A stretch of 64,000 nucleotides of DNA. Origin: Pholiota molesta. Lineage: Eukaryota; Basidiomycota; Agaricomycetes; Agaricales; Strophariaceae. Within the stretch, counting starts at the first letter, position 1. The number at the start of each line of letters is the position of its first letter. The position numbers and the translations under genes are program-made. Under the pieces are notes generated by a model. The model was not told where the DNA came from. It did no database searches and saw only the letters and a program-made list of their open reading frames with translations. The stretch covers positions 434,001-498,000 of the forward strand of contig JACGCK010000017.1 of the NCBI GenBank assembly GCA_014925825.1, read 5' to 3'. Of the stretch, positions 32,194 to 44,393 are shown in pieces.

Positions 32194-35100
32194 CAGCGCG
32201 AAGATCGCGTCGCGCGGGATGTCGAGGTGCACGTCCTCCGTGACTTGCTTGCCGTGGAACGCCTTGGAGACACCGACGACGCGCAGTAGGCTTTCGCTTT
32301 CTTGTGAAGACTGATCGTCGACGGCGTCGGAGCTTTCGTTCAAAGTAGAGGTTGAGATCAATCGCCTATGTGCAATCGCCTTTTTGCTGCGCCCAAGGGG
32401 TCGAGGGTACCGATGGCCAGAATCGACCCAAACGAGGATAGCTAGGAGGATGAAGGCATGGACGATGAGGTACAGGATAGGACCTCCATATCTCTTGATG
32501 CCCAGAAGGGAGGTTGTCGAGACAATATCTGTTCCTTCACAGAGCAAAGAGAACAAATTGACGGAAACAAGAGTTGCACGAACCTATGGTATACGTGATG
32601 AATACGAGAAGATAAAAGAACAAGAAAGAAAAAACCACTTACAACGCTGTCTACTGGCGCCAAGAACGAGATTGCGAAGTGAATAGCAGTAGCGATATGG
32701 CTAGCATCCTCCATTTTCGCAAAAGTGAAGACCAGAAGATACGAGGATAGATAGAGCTAAAAGGAAAATGTTAGGTGTCAACATAACGCGCGCCTATAAT
32801 CAAGTACGCACTACGAGCATTATAACCTGATATCCAGCGACGATGCCAAACGCCGCCAACGGAGACGAGACCATCAAGGAAAGCGAATACGAAAACAAAG
32901 CAGCAGTAATGCCATACAGCACAAAAACGATCCACTATCCGCAAACATCAGCCAACGTCAAAGAATACTATACAGTTCATGGAGGATAACTCACCAGCAA
33001 ACCAAGCCCATGGAACTGGTTCGAAGCCGCCCCAAAGATGATAATGATAATAGTCGAAAGGATAACAGAAGTGATAGTGTCGAACATGAGATGTCCAAGC
33101 CACAAACCAACAGGGTTGGCCAACCCATTCGACAGCTGCATAGCCTGCACGTCGGACCGACGCTCCTTGGAGACGTATAAAGCATAAAAAGCCGGATAGA
33201 CAGCCTAATATTATAAAAAAGGTTATTAAAGAATCGAAAAATGGAAAGAATCAAAGAGCCCATACCATGACCGCTCCAAAGAAAAATATCCAGCGCAGAT
33301 ACATCAACGTCGCTCTAGCCACCTTCGCAAATGCCCCATAATTCGTCGCAATCATCACCGGCCTTGGATCATCAGACGTCGTCCCCGCGGTGCTCAGCCC
33401 CACTGCCCGATGCAACAGAACATTGCTCGCCATATTCAACATCGCAGGCGCCCTAATACCTGGTGGGCTCGCCTCCCAAGCCACCGTCGCAGACCCATCC
33501 GCCTGATCCACTGACACACCTCCAAGGGCAAGCGTATGCCTTCCGCTCGTAACGGCCGCCGTGAACGCTGCTGCATCAGCCGCCTCGCTCACCGTCAGGT
33601 TCGAAGTAAGGTTCCCGAAAGTATTCAGCAGATCCGGCGGCGACACGACCATCCGCGGGAAAGACCCCGCCGACGCAGTCGCCTGCGCAAACGGCGCATC
33701 CGGGAGCCACAGCGGCACCGCAACGATCGGCGCCGCCTTCGGGACGCAGAGCTGCTGCAGCCCAGTGGTGAACGTCAGCGGGATGGTCGCCCCGGCGACC
33801 GCGATCGCGATCGTGAGCAGGGGCGTCACCCACGCGCGCCGCGCGATCAGCAGGCGCTTGTGGAAGATGGTGAACGCCTGGCGGTAGGGCGACACGCCCC
33901 TTCCGTTCGGCAGATCCATGGCGGCCAGCGCGGGCTTGACCAAGGTCGTTGAGGACAGGTTGTCTATAGACGACGAGGCGCTGTGGGTCTTGGTAGGCTT
34001 CGACTGCTCCCGATGCATCAAGTCCAAGAAGATGTCCTCGATAGTGGTTCCAAGGATATCATACGAGACGATCCGCCCTTCCCTTTCCTCCTCCTCCAGG
34101 AAATCAAGGACCTGACCTACAACACCGCTATCCCGCGTCTTGAGATGATAGACAGATACGGATGGCGAAGGCTTGGTCGCATATGCATCCGGCACAAGCG
34201 TGCGTATGGCATGCAGCAAATCGTACGATGCCGACGAATACCCATAGAGCTTTTCCGGAGCGTCTTCGCCAGCAACTGATAGAGATCCAAAAGTGACTTG
34301 AACGGAGTATCCTTCACCTAGGTCTCGCTTGAGGGCGACGGGCGAGCCTGATGCGACAACTTTGCCTGGAGCAGCGAGGATGGCGATGTGGTCTGCCAGA
34401 AGGTCCGCTTCATCGAGGAACTAGAAGTTTTCAGATGTCAGTGCCTATTAAATGAGACAGACAACGTCGAAAATGGGCTTACATGGGTAGTAAACACGAT
34501 ACACCGGTCCTCTCGGAACGCAGACAGCGTCTTCCAAATAGCCCTTCGGCTCAGCGGATCCACGCCCGACGTACATTCATCCACGAGAACAACTACAAAA
34601 CCGATGCGCGACAAAGGTCAATTCCAAACCAAGCAAAAAAATAAATAGATGACTTACTCTTCGACCCCCCAAGCAGCCCAATCGCCAACTGCAGCTTCCT
34701 CTTCTGCCCGCCGCTCAGCGTCTCCGCCACAGCATGCACCTTCCCCTCCAGCCCACACTCCCGCAACAGCCGCTCCAGATCCGCCTCCGTCTCCCGTTCC
34801 TCTCCACCCTCAGACCACTTCACCGCGCGCCACACGCGGAGCGTCTGCATGCACGTCAGGCCCTCGAACAGGACGTTCTTCTGCGGCACGATCCCGAGCA
34901 CGCCGCGCGCGGGCCGCGCGTGCCCGCCGGCGAAGGTGACGGTGCCGCTGGTGATGCTCGAAAGGCCTGCTAGGATGGACAGCGTGGTTGATTTTCCGGC
35001 GCTGCATACATGAAATAGAAATTAGAACGATCAATCAATATGTGGATCGCGTCTATACGCACCCATTCGACCCCAGCATCACGAAAATCCCCGTCTTCGG

Positions 35101-36978
35101 AATATCGAGGCTCAGGTTCGCCACCGCAGTGACATCGTCGCCGCCGCCGAACCACGATGTGCTGTAGATTTTGGTGAGATTGCGGACGGAGATCGCCGTG
35201 TTGGGGGGCATCGGCTGGATGGGATAGTTCGCCGACCATGCTGACGACGACGACGGCGACTTCAGTATGGTCGCTGTGCTGTACATGTATCGCTCGAGCA
35301 AGACGGCGAGGAAGGGCCAGATAATGATATCAATCTATCAAAAGAAAATCGTCAGTGCCACAGGAACTCAGCAGTCGGACGCAACAAAAACGCACAATCG
35401 CAACAACAATCAGCGGCGCAATCAGAATCCCCCTATCCGGATCCGCCCTGAGCACATCCGCCGCCATCCGGTGGTTCTCGAACCCACACACCGCCTTCAG
35501 CGCAAAGATATACCACGCCGGCGGGAACAGCAGCGAGAAGAACACCTGCACCAGCGCGTTCGCCGTGTCCACGACCATCCCCAGGATCGCGAGCACCACG
35601 GCGAGGAAGGTCGCGACGACGGCCGCGAGCTGCGGGCTCTCGCTGAACGGGACGGCGACGACCAGGGACCACGACGCGAGCACGAGCCCGAGGAGGACGT
35701 GCATGAGCAGGATGAGGACCGCGCTGGTTTCGACGAAGATGATGGCTTTCCAGATGGCCGCGACGACGAGCCACCCGGGGAGGTAGGTGAGGGAGGTGCC
35801 GATGTGCCAGGACCTACGTGGACGTTGGTTAGTATGTACTCCTAAGAACTCGGTGGGATGGAAGATGTACGTACAAGATGCGCGCGGAGTCGTAGAGGCC
35901 CATCGCTTTCATGTGTTCTGTGATGAGGAGGGCGCGTTCGTTTGCTATGGATCCGGGGATTTGGTATACGATTCCAGTGAATGTTAAGAAACTTGATAAG
36001 CGTCAGTACACTTCGAATAAAATAAGAGTTTTTCTGCAAGGCAACTTACAAGGCAAGTCCAACGATTTCCCTGATGCCTCTATCATAGCCTAAAGAGTAG
36101 ATGTCAGCCTTTCCGAAGACAAACCAAAACTTGTTACATACTAAGTCGGATCGCCATGTCTTGTTGTGCATTCGTCTGATTCGAATAGCCCCATTCTAGA
36201 GGAGTTTGCTGGGATACGTTCGTCTGCAGTTCGATGATGGACTAGAAGTTCGATGGGTTTAATGAGTAATTCGAAACCTCAAAACTCAGCAACACGCACT
36301 TTATCTATAGCCCACTGTAAGGGCAATATCCGCTTCACCAAATCGCTCGTATGACCCTCCACGTCTACATGTGTAAGTCCCGCATCCGCAAAAATCGTAT
36401 AGTTGACTCCATGAGGGGTCGAACCGTTTTGCGCCATGTCGGTAAAGACGACGACGGCATAACAGTTGGACAAGCCGTTGAAGTTTTGTGGACACTTCTT
36501 AGGAATATCGGAGGGACCATCGAGAATGTCAACTGCGCTGAGCTGTTCCTTGGTAAAGTCCGCGAGGGCGTGTTTCATGATTTCGGATGGGGAAGGGACA
36601 TCGAAGATGGTTTGCGAAGTCGCGTCGAGAAGATACAGTGACGTCTTTCCATCGAAGTGGTCTTTTAAAGAGGAAATAGGTGCGGGCGATCCAGGACCAT
36701 ACTATTGCAAGAACGCGTCAGTAAAGAGTTGCAGACAGGAATGAAGCTTACGAACATTGTTTAATCTATGTAACATATACTGGGCAAAAGATAGGAAGAC
36801 TCCATAAGCAATAGGAAGCAGAAAGCATCGTAATATAAAGAACTAGACGTCGAGTCAGTGTTCGTCTTTCACGAAAGGCAACAGAAGCACTCACGTATGG
36901 GCTCTTTGAACTAATTATCCAGTTCTTCCAGACAAGAGCGCGAAACTGTAACCAGAAAAGGCCTAGTGCCTTGGTCAT
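31225..36978 (-). CDS. ABCA-subfamily full-length ABC transporter
   Basis: Sixteen exons on the minus strand (16 to 1): 31225..31661, 31722..32583, 32643..32756, 32812..32934, 32995..33204, 33266..34420, 34483..34592, 34658..35001, 35063..35334, 35396..35813, 35875..35991, 36050..36089, 36142..36241, 36300..36701, 36756..36842, 36895..36978; total 1624 residues in frame. Layout is TMD1-NBD1-TMD2-NBD2. NBD1 has GSNGAGKST (Walker A, near 503), LSGGQKRKL (signature) and VLVDECTSGVDP (Walker B, Cys where Pro is usual). NBD2 has GPNGAGKTT, LSGGNQRKL and VLIDEFSTGVDP. TMD1 starts with the ABCA N terminus FRALVWKNW and a large outer loop; ERALLITEHMKAMGL is the family's coupling segment. ABCA proteins move lipids across membranes. 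Start at 36978 is the first ATG before the FRALVWKNW motif. Confidence 0.93.
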
Positions 36979-38446
36979 TATGAGAGGTGAAGGAATATAC
37001 GAAGCGCCACCAGGGCTGCTGCTACTTTAATCCTCTAGATAGATCGTAGACTGCCAGGAGGGACCGACAGCGGGGTGGTTGACAGTCGGAAACGTAAGGC
37101 GGTTACAGGCTTACAGCCCTTTGCAGTCTAAGTATGCGGACTGGAGCTGAAAAGTGGAGACGGCTCGGCTTATTCTGGCCTGGTTGCATCGCGTGTACAC
37201 CGCCTCAGACCGCCTCTTTAGCCGCTAGGACGAGGACAAAATGGTTCGGGATCAGATTACATACACTGCCGCCATGATAGCCGGAGTGGTATCCACCCAT
37301 CACAAGATCAGTTGTGGTTGGCTATGGGTTTCACGGAATACTTACTTTCATCGGGAAATTATCGTTCCTTTTTGCTACCATTAGCAATTTAGCATTAGGA
37401 ATAGTTTCTGAAGGTAGACCGCCTTATTTGTGAAAGTTTTAGTGATTGCCTACTATTTTAAATCGAGAAATATCTTGGTCTGACCTCTTCGAGGCTAGAC
37501 AGAAACTGACGAGTAATATTAATGCGAGGTTCACCTTGATGGAATCTGCCTTTTTATGTGCACTAGGTATATTCAGATTGTGCTAAACTTGACTAATACA
37601 TGCCAATTTGTAGGTTTATGCCATTCTCTTGAGAAGAGTCTGCATTATTTTTGCACTTTTACATTGGCATCAACCGAACATCAACCTCAGCCAGGCTTCA
37701 GCCTCCCGGGCGCCGTCTCTAAGCCAACCTCACAGATAAGGATCACTGAACTGGTTCACCTAAGTCCTCAATCATTCTCCCATATTACTTTTGGCTCCGC
37801 GGCTCGAGCGCTAAAGTGGTTCAAGATAATTTGTAATACTCCACGTAACGGAACACGAGCGTCTGATGCAGTAAGTAGTATTGCGCAGCAGTTCAACGAA
37901 ATTATTGTTATTCAAGAGTCTATACGTATGTAGCTGCCATATCGCCAAAGTTATTGCTAAATGCCACGTTTGCACCTCAAGATGAAATGTTACTCCATGT
38001 CCAATCGCATTTAATCTCTGAAGCATAGTTCACAGGCAATCGTCATCAATAACGTGTATGCTTACTGAATCGGCGGGCAGTCGACCTCCGGTCCTCCGCT
38101 GTCCTCGTGTCGTTCTCTTAAAGTTAGCGGCCTCACAAAATCTGCGTCTTGACTAACTAAAAGTATAAAAGTTCACAATTGCTTTGATTACTTATTAGTT
38201 GTCACTTTGTCATGTAGGTCATAGCGCGCAGATGAGATAGTAACGATGGTGCAGAGCGCCCTTCAGGCTTCAAGTTAGATGCAGCATCATAATGATTGGC
38301 TATAGTATTTCTATGAAACCCTATTTTTTTTGAAATCAGCGGACAAAAACCAGTACTATAGAACTGATAAAAGCGGGGGAGAACTAGACTAGATATATTC
38401 ACTTGTACATGCTTTGATACCAAAGCTAGAGATCGATGAATTCTCA
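36979..38446. other. intergenic, no gene seen
   Basis: About 1.5 kb. The frame at 37556-37933 (plus) has no motif or splice partner. AT-rich, no recognisable mobile-element coding remnant. Confidence 0.45.
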
Positions 38447-39639
38447 CTACAAAATATCGCCTTCAATGCGATTCATCCCGCGCATGACCCTGCTGGCCCT
38501 CTTGTGTTGCATAGTGGGAGAAACCTCGCCGGCGGAAGACGCACTAGAAGGGGATGCAGTAACAGATGCAGCGTTGACAGTAACAGTCACCGTAATCATT
38601 CTCGCAGTCGTAGTAGGAGCGCTCGCAGAGGGAGTCACCGTCGTGAAGACAGTCAAAGTGGCCCCGGATGCAGGGGAATTTAGCGTGATGGTCGAAGAAG
38701 GGGCAGCAGTAGAGGACCCAGTCCCAGTAGTGGCGTTGGTTGTAGTGGCATTGGACTGTCCGTCGACCAGCGTAGCGACGGGAGGGCCGGGGAAGACGTA
38801 CGGCACGTCGATGTTGAACACGTCCTTGTCGTCGAGACCAGGGTCGGAGTCCTTGTACTCGCCAGGGATGCTAACGAGGTCGCTCTCTTTGGGTACGCCA
38901 GTTTGGTTGCCACCGACGCGGAGCTGCGAGCAGGAGGGGTAGAATTCCGCCTTGCCGGGTCCTTGATCGGCCAGATGCAAGGCGATGATTTCGTGGCGGA
39001 TGAGGTAATTTCCGGGTGCGAGGGTGCTGGGAATCTGACTGGTGGCGACGCCGCCTTGCACTGGAAAATGAAAAAAAAAATGAGTATGTCAGTCGCCAAA
39101 GTGGGTGGAAATAATATAAAGAAGGCTTACTCAGGTCGTTCTGGACCCATGTCCCATTTTTGTCGTTCGCCTTTCTGCCAACTTCCTGGGTTTTAAACCA
39201 CTTGGCTTTCGAGATGTCGAATTTAGCGCAGGTCACATTGCCGCAAGACGCCATATATGTGAACATGGGTCCAATATTGTGGGGCCACTAAATATCGAAC
39301 ATTAGAAATTTAGCATTAAATATTTGGACGACAGATGAGAGAAAGACGTACAGGGCCTAGGTCGCCACTTTTCCAGTCGAAAGTAACCTTGTCCCCAGGG
39401 TTCGCATCCGCACTTAGTGTTCCGGGAGTCGAATCGGGACCACAGGTGAGGGCGGTGTTATTGGCGAAATGGTTGGGGTCGGGGGTGCTGATTTGTCGAA
39501 TAACACTAGGATTCTTGGGACCATTGGGGACGTTCCCATTGAAGGCCTTTCCCGCAATGGTAATGGTCATAACATGTCCGTGAGCCCAAGTGGATGTTGC
39601 CAACAGGACGGGCAGAAGAAGGGAACTGATGGAGTACAT
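38447..39639 (-). CDS. AA9 lytic polysaccharide monooxygenase (LPMO)
   Basis: Three exons, complement(38447..39060, 39131..39287, 39352..39639), encode 352 residues. A signal peptide of 19 residues ends ATSTWA, exposing His20 as the N-terminal copper ligand (HGHVMTI). The second ligand His sits in WPHNIGPMFTYMASC and the axial Tyr in EFYPSCSQLRV, so the histidine brace is complete. The enzyme oxidatively cleaves cellulose or hemicellulose outside the cell. The last 120 or so residues are a Ser/Thr/Ala linker-like tail with no cellulose-binding module. It faces the GH28 gene across about 0.9 kb, so shared induction by plant cell wall material is plausible. Confidence 0.93.
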
Positions 39640-40538
39640 AGTACTGGACGAATAGGATAGAAGTTCTTGAAGGGAGTGTGGTTTGGCTCAGGCGTTCGTG
39701 CAGCGATGACGAGTGGACTCGGAAGGCTTTTTGGAGTGAAGTTGTGGGTAAGAAATGAAGAGGATGGATGTTGACGGTAATGTATTATTGACTGGCTTTA
39801 TAGAAATAGAGGATTTCAGTGGCACTCAAAGCGTTCGTTGCTTTGAATGCTAGTGGTAGCTTCCAAACTAAATGCAAAATCTAACTTGAACTGCATCAAT
39901 GTGGCTCTCATGTTTACACTTAAAACGGTACCGTTTTAGGCTTCGCAAGCGTGGCCCTCGTCTTTGAGAGTGCGTTCTTCGTTGCCGTGGCCCATCCTGT
40001 ACATAACATTAGCAAACTCAAACTAATAACTTTATTGGGCCTCTATCTGCCGCATTCTTCTCGACCCAAGCTGATGATATATTGCCATGGCCCTGGCCAA
40101 CCCCTGGCGCAATCCATTTTGGCAGTCCAGAGGCGGCCATTGTTTGCGATAAGAGTAAAAGCAATAGATTTAGGGCATGCTCAGAGCGTACACCAACTTA
40201 GTGTCTTTAATTACGCAAAGGTTATACGAAGGAGACCACAATTGTGTGCTTTGCAAGCGCTTCGAAGAAAATAAGCGCGCTTACATCTATGGGCGTCTGG
40301 TGGCTCCCGGACCGTGCGGACCGCCTCATACCATCCCCGGCGCGCTGGCGGTTCCATGCGCGTATTCTTCTTTGTTGCCGACATCCACCATGACCGCGAC
40401 GAATCGCACGCGCCATAGTCATGTGTGTTGAAGCAATATACGGCCTCTGATAGTATTAGTAATGCAGCTCTATATCATGACGAGAACCTCCAAAGGACAT
40501 AAATCACTGTCATCGAAGGTATCGACTTGGACCCCTTC
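39640..40538. promoter_or_regulatory. divergent promoter region between AA9 and GH28 genes
   Basis: About 900 bases between two divergent plant-polymer-degrading enzyme genes. A candidate palindrome AAAACGGTACCGTTTT lies at 39921-39936 (eight-base arms), which could be an operator site. No other gene. Confidence 0.45.
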
Positions 40539-42898
40539 ATGGCGCCTTCCTACTCAAAGTTTGGGTTCTTACTCGCGGGCATACGCCTTGTGAATGCCTG
40601 GTCTACGTTTGTGGTTCCCCACCTCTCGGATGCGGACGATACCCCGGCATTGCTCGCCGCCCTTCCTGAGTTCGCTGCGAATGCCACCATTTTGTTCAAG
40701 GAGGGCATCACATACAACATCTTCACCCCAATCAAGTTTCCAACCTTAAGCAATGTGGAGGTCGTTATAGAAGGAAATATAACCTATCCGACGGACATTC
40801 CAACCATACAAGGTACGTGTCAGCGACACGACCAGGTCGCAGCGGTGATGCTAATTTAATTATTCCCAATTTCAAGCTATTGTCGGCGCCTCAGTGAGTC
40901 CTTCTCGGGTTACTAAAGGCAGCGTCTTACACTCTGCCGCTAGGGCTTCCCAGGAGCATGGTAATACATTTGGCTTATCTTTCCAATACTCTTCTTCTCA
41001 TACTCTGTTTTCGTAGGATTGCATTCACTGGCGGCACCAACGTGACCTTACGAGGCTCTCTAAACCCGAAATGGGGATGGATTGACGGCCATGGCCAAGC
41101 AGTGAGTTTTGATTGAATGCCGTGATTTTGTGCGGCTTTTCACGTCGTCTGGAAGTGGTGGGATGCCGTGCAGCAGGTCAACCGACCTCATGGAGTCGCT
41201 TTCAGCAAGATCACAAACGGCGTTATTCGTGATATGAAGATTTGGAAGGTACGTCGACCGCACATCGTTTTGTTTCCCCGCGTGTCTCCATTAATCCTGA
41301 TTTTTTTTTTTACCACCAGCCGATTGGTTGGAACTTTGCCACCAGTGGCTCGGTCAACCTTCATGCGTTCAACAACAAGATCGTTGCTGTTTCGGATACC
41401 GGTGTGAGTGTTTTTCAAATTTATAAATACCTTGCGCTCATATATTAGTAGTCCTTCCCATTCAATACGTATGTATCACGCTTCCTTCATGTGACGTTCT
41501 ACTTCTGAACCTTTTACTATTTCGCTATTAGTGATGGTAAGCTGGAGTTATTTTTTGTTCAATGACCTATGCTCACATATATTCAAGGATTTTCCGCTGG
41601 GGGAACCAACATGCTCTTCGAGAACAATCACGTACAGAACGGCGATGACTGCTTGACAGTTGGTAATGGCGCAATAAATATTCATTTCAGGTGAGCGTCG
41701 TCCTCTTTTTTTGTGCCTAGATTCTGACTTACGCTGCACATAAAAATTTAAGGGATTCTTACTGTGAAGGCGGCCATGGACTATCAATCGGCTCCCTTGG
41801 AAGTGGCGGATCGGTGGCGAATGTTCAAAACGTTTTGTGCGTTGTATCCTGTTTTGTTTGTGATGATGTCGCCTCTAATTTTATGAGTCAGAATTGAAAA
41901 TGTTGTTATGGTAAATAGTACTCACATTATCATCTTCCTTTGATTATTGAGAAACGTCCAGAATAATACTCTGTATGGAGCGAGATTCAAGAGCTGGACA
42001 GGCGGAAATGGAATCGCACGAAAGTAGGTCTTTTCTATCTTCCGAAATTTGGATAGGGTCTCAACGTTTTGCGCAGCATTACATGGAAGAATATTGCGTT
42101 CAAAGACGTTCCGTTTCCCGTAAGAATTTGCATTATACATCCTGAAAACCGTAACTGATCAAGGTGGAATGAAGATATATGTCACGCAAAAGTATGGATA
42201 TCTGATGATTCTCTTTTGATGGCTTGACTGATCATCGAATCGGTCACCCTTTCTTAGCTACTGGGATCAAGGAGTGAGTGAATTTTGTTTACGAGACGTG
42301 CTCTTGAGAAGCTAACCTAATATCGGGCTTCAGGTCGGTCCTCGGCCGAATACAAGTAGCATTAACAACACACATATTCAAGACTTCTTGTTCCAGAACT
42401 TCGTTGGAGTGATCAAGGAGTATGTATTGATATATTTCTCATAGCACATTCGTCCATTGAAATTTCTCCCAAGTGTTCCTTATGTTGAAGGTAGCTGCGT
42501 CACTGATCCTTGTTGGTGCGTATAAGTTCGTTCGTTTTGTGCCTTCTGTAAGTTGACCTTTTTCGCAATAGGTATTCTGTACCGGGTGCCACAGGAAAAG
42601 AAGTCATAATACTTGATCTCTACCCCGACACTGGTACGTTATGAGTACTGAGTCTCGATTCCTGACAATAGATGTCTCATTGCCTATGTCCCAATAGCTG
42701 TCAACGTTGTCGCAAAAGACATATTTGCGACGACTGAGACACATTCTCCCGTCGCTGTAATGTGCAACTCTACTGCTGTAAGTATTATCTGTTGCCGTTT
42801 ATCCAAATTTCTGAGCTCTGTTGCGCGTATAGATTACAACAGATGTGGGATTCAAATGCTGGGATGGGCGTTTCATACGAACCAAGGCGGGATTATAA
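40539..42898 (+). CDS. GH28 exo-polygalacturonase-like glycoside hydrolase, 20 exons
   Basis: Twenty exons: 40539..40812, 40877..40893, 40944..40960, 41017..41101, 41156..41248, 41320..41403, 41452..41468, 41532..41536, 41588..41690, 41753..41836, 41892..41910, 41962..42023, 42077..42119, 42175..42191, 42258..42273, 42334..42419, 42495..42515, 42572..42633, 42698..42777, 42833..42898; 416 residues in frame. The signal peptide ends VNAWS. GH28 catalytic motifs are complete: NTDGF (D197, codon carried by the five-base exon 41532-41536), NGDDC (D217, D218), GHGLSIGS (H240) and GARFK (R274, K276). The GARFKSW form points to exo-acting enzymes. It is secreted and removes galacturonate from pectin. 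Eight internal exons are 21 bases or shorter. Confidence 0.92.
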
Positions 42899-43254
42899 TT
42901 TTAAATCAATTTCTGATTTAGTGACCTTACATAGGTTACAGCTTCTTAATCGGGGAGGATAGCTGCGATATATTTTATTTTTATTTTCTGTCAGACTCAT
43001 CTGTTTGTCTACAAAATTTGAAGCTTGACGTTCTGCGGAATTGAGAAAACCAGTCGGACAGGGGTACATAAATCCCAATTTGGGTTGCGGGGTAGTTGTC
43101 TGGCTTACCAAATACGCTGACTCGCCTGAATCTCCTCTCGTCTAGCACCGTCATATCCTTCGTGCTCAAGCGCTCACAGCGCTCAATTCGCGCTCTGTTT
43201 ACTTCTAAGTATCCTCCGGACTGGTGTCTCTTTTGCTGCTGATGATATGGAGAG
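42899..43254. other. short intergenic region
   Basis: About 355 bases between two plus-strand genes. No element identified. Confidence 0.5.
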
Positions 43255-44145
43255 ATGAACAGTGAATCCCTCAAACGACAACTGGAGGAACTCCAACTTA
43301 TCCAATGCTCTCTTCTTCCAACGGAGCACCTCACTTTTCTCGATGATACTGGTATTTGGACGGACGCCTTGCGTCAGTATTCTGAAGACTCGTCTGCATC
43401 GTTGCCTGATCTGGACAACTCGCCCTTCATCGGTATTCATGTGGACGGCGCGAAGATATGGTTCGAAGTGAAGCCGAACGAGGAAGCTTCGAAGATGGTC
43501 ATTTCTGTGAAGGGAGAGGGTATAACACGGGCGGAACAGGAACATTGGCGATCTCTTGTAGTTGAGAAGATGGAAGAGATTTCTGATTCGGAGTTTGTCC
43601 ATTTTCTTTGTATTACTTGCCTTCGCTCATTTCATCGAGTTAGATTCCCAATGTATCAGCTCGTTTCTCTCCATCTACTCCCTCTGCTACACGAAGAAGT
43701 GAAAACTGCAGAGTTTCAGAAATTCAACCAACAAGCAACTGTCAAGCCCGATTTGCGTGACAGCGAGCCTTTTCATGTCCTCTTTACCTCGCACCACCTG
43801 ATCTCTCCAAACAAACGCCGTTCTCTCCAACAATGGTGCTCTTCGCTCTCTCTTACCGGATTTGCGAAGGTTGGGTACCCAGGTGTGATTTATGCTCAAG
43901 GAGAACGCACAAACATCGAAGAGTTTGTGGACAACGTCAAGGCAATGCAGTGGCTCGCACTGAAGGTTAGGTTCGTGGAGCCGCTACCCATCCCTGAGAG
44001 CACAAATAGCTATCAGGCGGGGCCTACATCATGGAAAGAATTTCAGAAGGTCGGGGAGGTGGTCGAGGAAATGAGGAGGATCGGCAGGGAGGAATACGTT
44101 GTCGAAATGGGTATTGGAAGCGCAGGCGTCAACACCGGCACTTAG
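43255..44145 (+). CDS. RWD-domain protein (RWDD2-like)
   Basis: Two exons, 43255..43592 and 43644..44145, encode 279 residues. The N-terminal RWD domain ends with FPMYQLVSLHLLPLLHEE, formed only after removing the 51-base intron (GTTTGT..GTTAG). The C-terminal half is the conserved DUF1115-type region: FHVLFTSHHLISPNKRRSL, WCSSLSLTGFAKVGYPGVIY and NVKAMQWLALKVRFVEPL. Family members are small cytosolic proteins without enzymatic activity of known kind. The intron length is a multiple of three and stop-free, so retention would add 17 residues without breaking the frame. Confidence 0.9.
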   Translation: MNSESLKRQLEELQLIQCSLLPTEHLTFLDDTGIWTDALRQYSEDSSASLPDLDNSPFIGIHVDGAKIWFEVKPNEEASKMVISVKGEGITRAEQEHWRSLVVEKMEEISDSEFVHFLCITCLRSFHRVRFPMYQLVSLHLLPLLHEEVKTAEFQKFNQQATVKPDLRDSEPFHVLFTSHHLISPNKRRSLQQWCSSLSLTGFAKVGYPGVIYAQGERTNIEEFVDNVKAMQWLALKVRFVEPLPIPESTNSYQAGPTSWKEFQKVGEVVEEMRRIGREEYVVEMGIGSAGVNTGT

Positions 44146-44393
44146 AATTTGTCTGATTGAACTCTGGATTCTGGAAGTCTCGACCTCTTATCTGCAGGAC
44201 TCAACTCAACGCCAATCAGCGAAAGGCATATCCATTTCCAACCGGATGCGCGGGCCGTTGTTATCCGATAATGAGAATCAACTTGCAGCTTCAAAATCCC
44301 ACAGAATCAGCTAGCTACCTTCGTTCCTGCCGTCATCACTATTTCCCAGTCCTACGCCCTTCTTAGCTACTCTTCACGTTGAAATGGCTGCTA

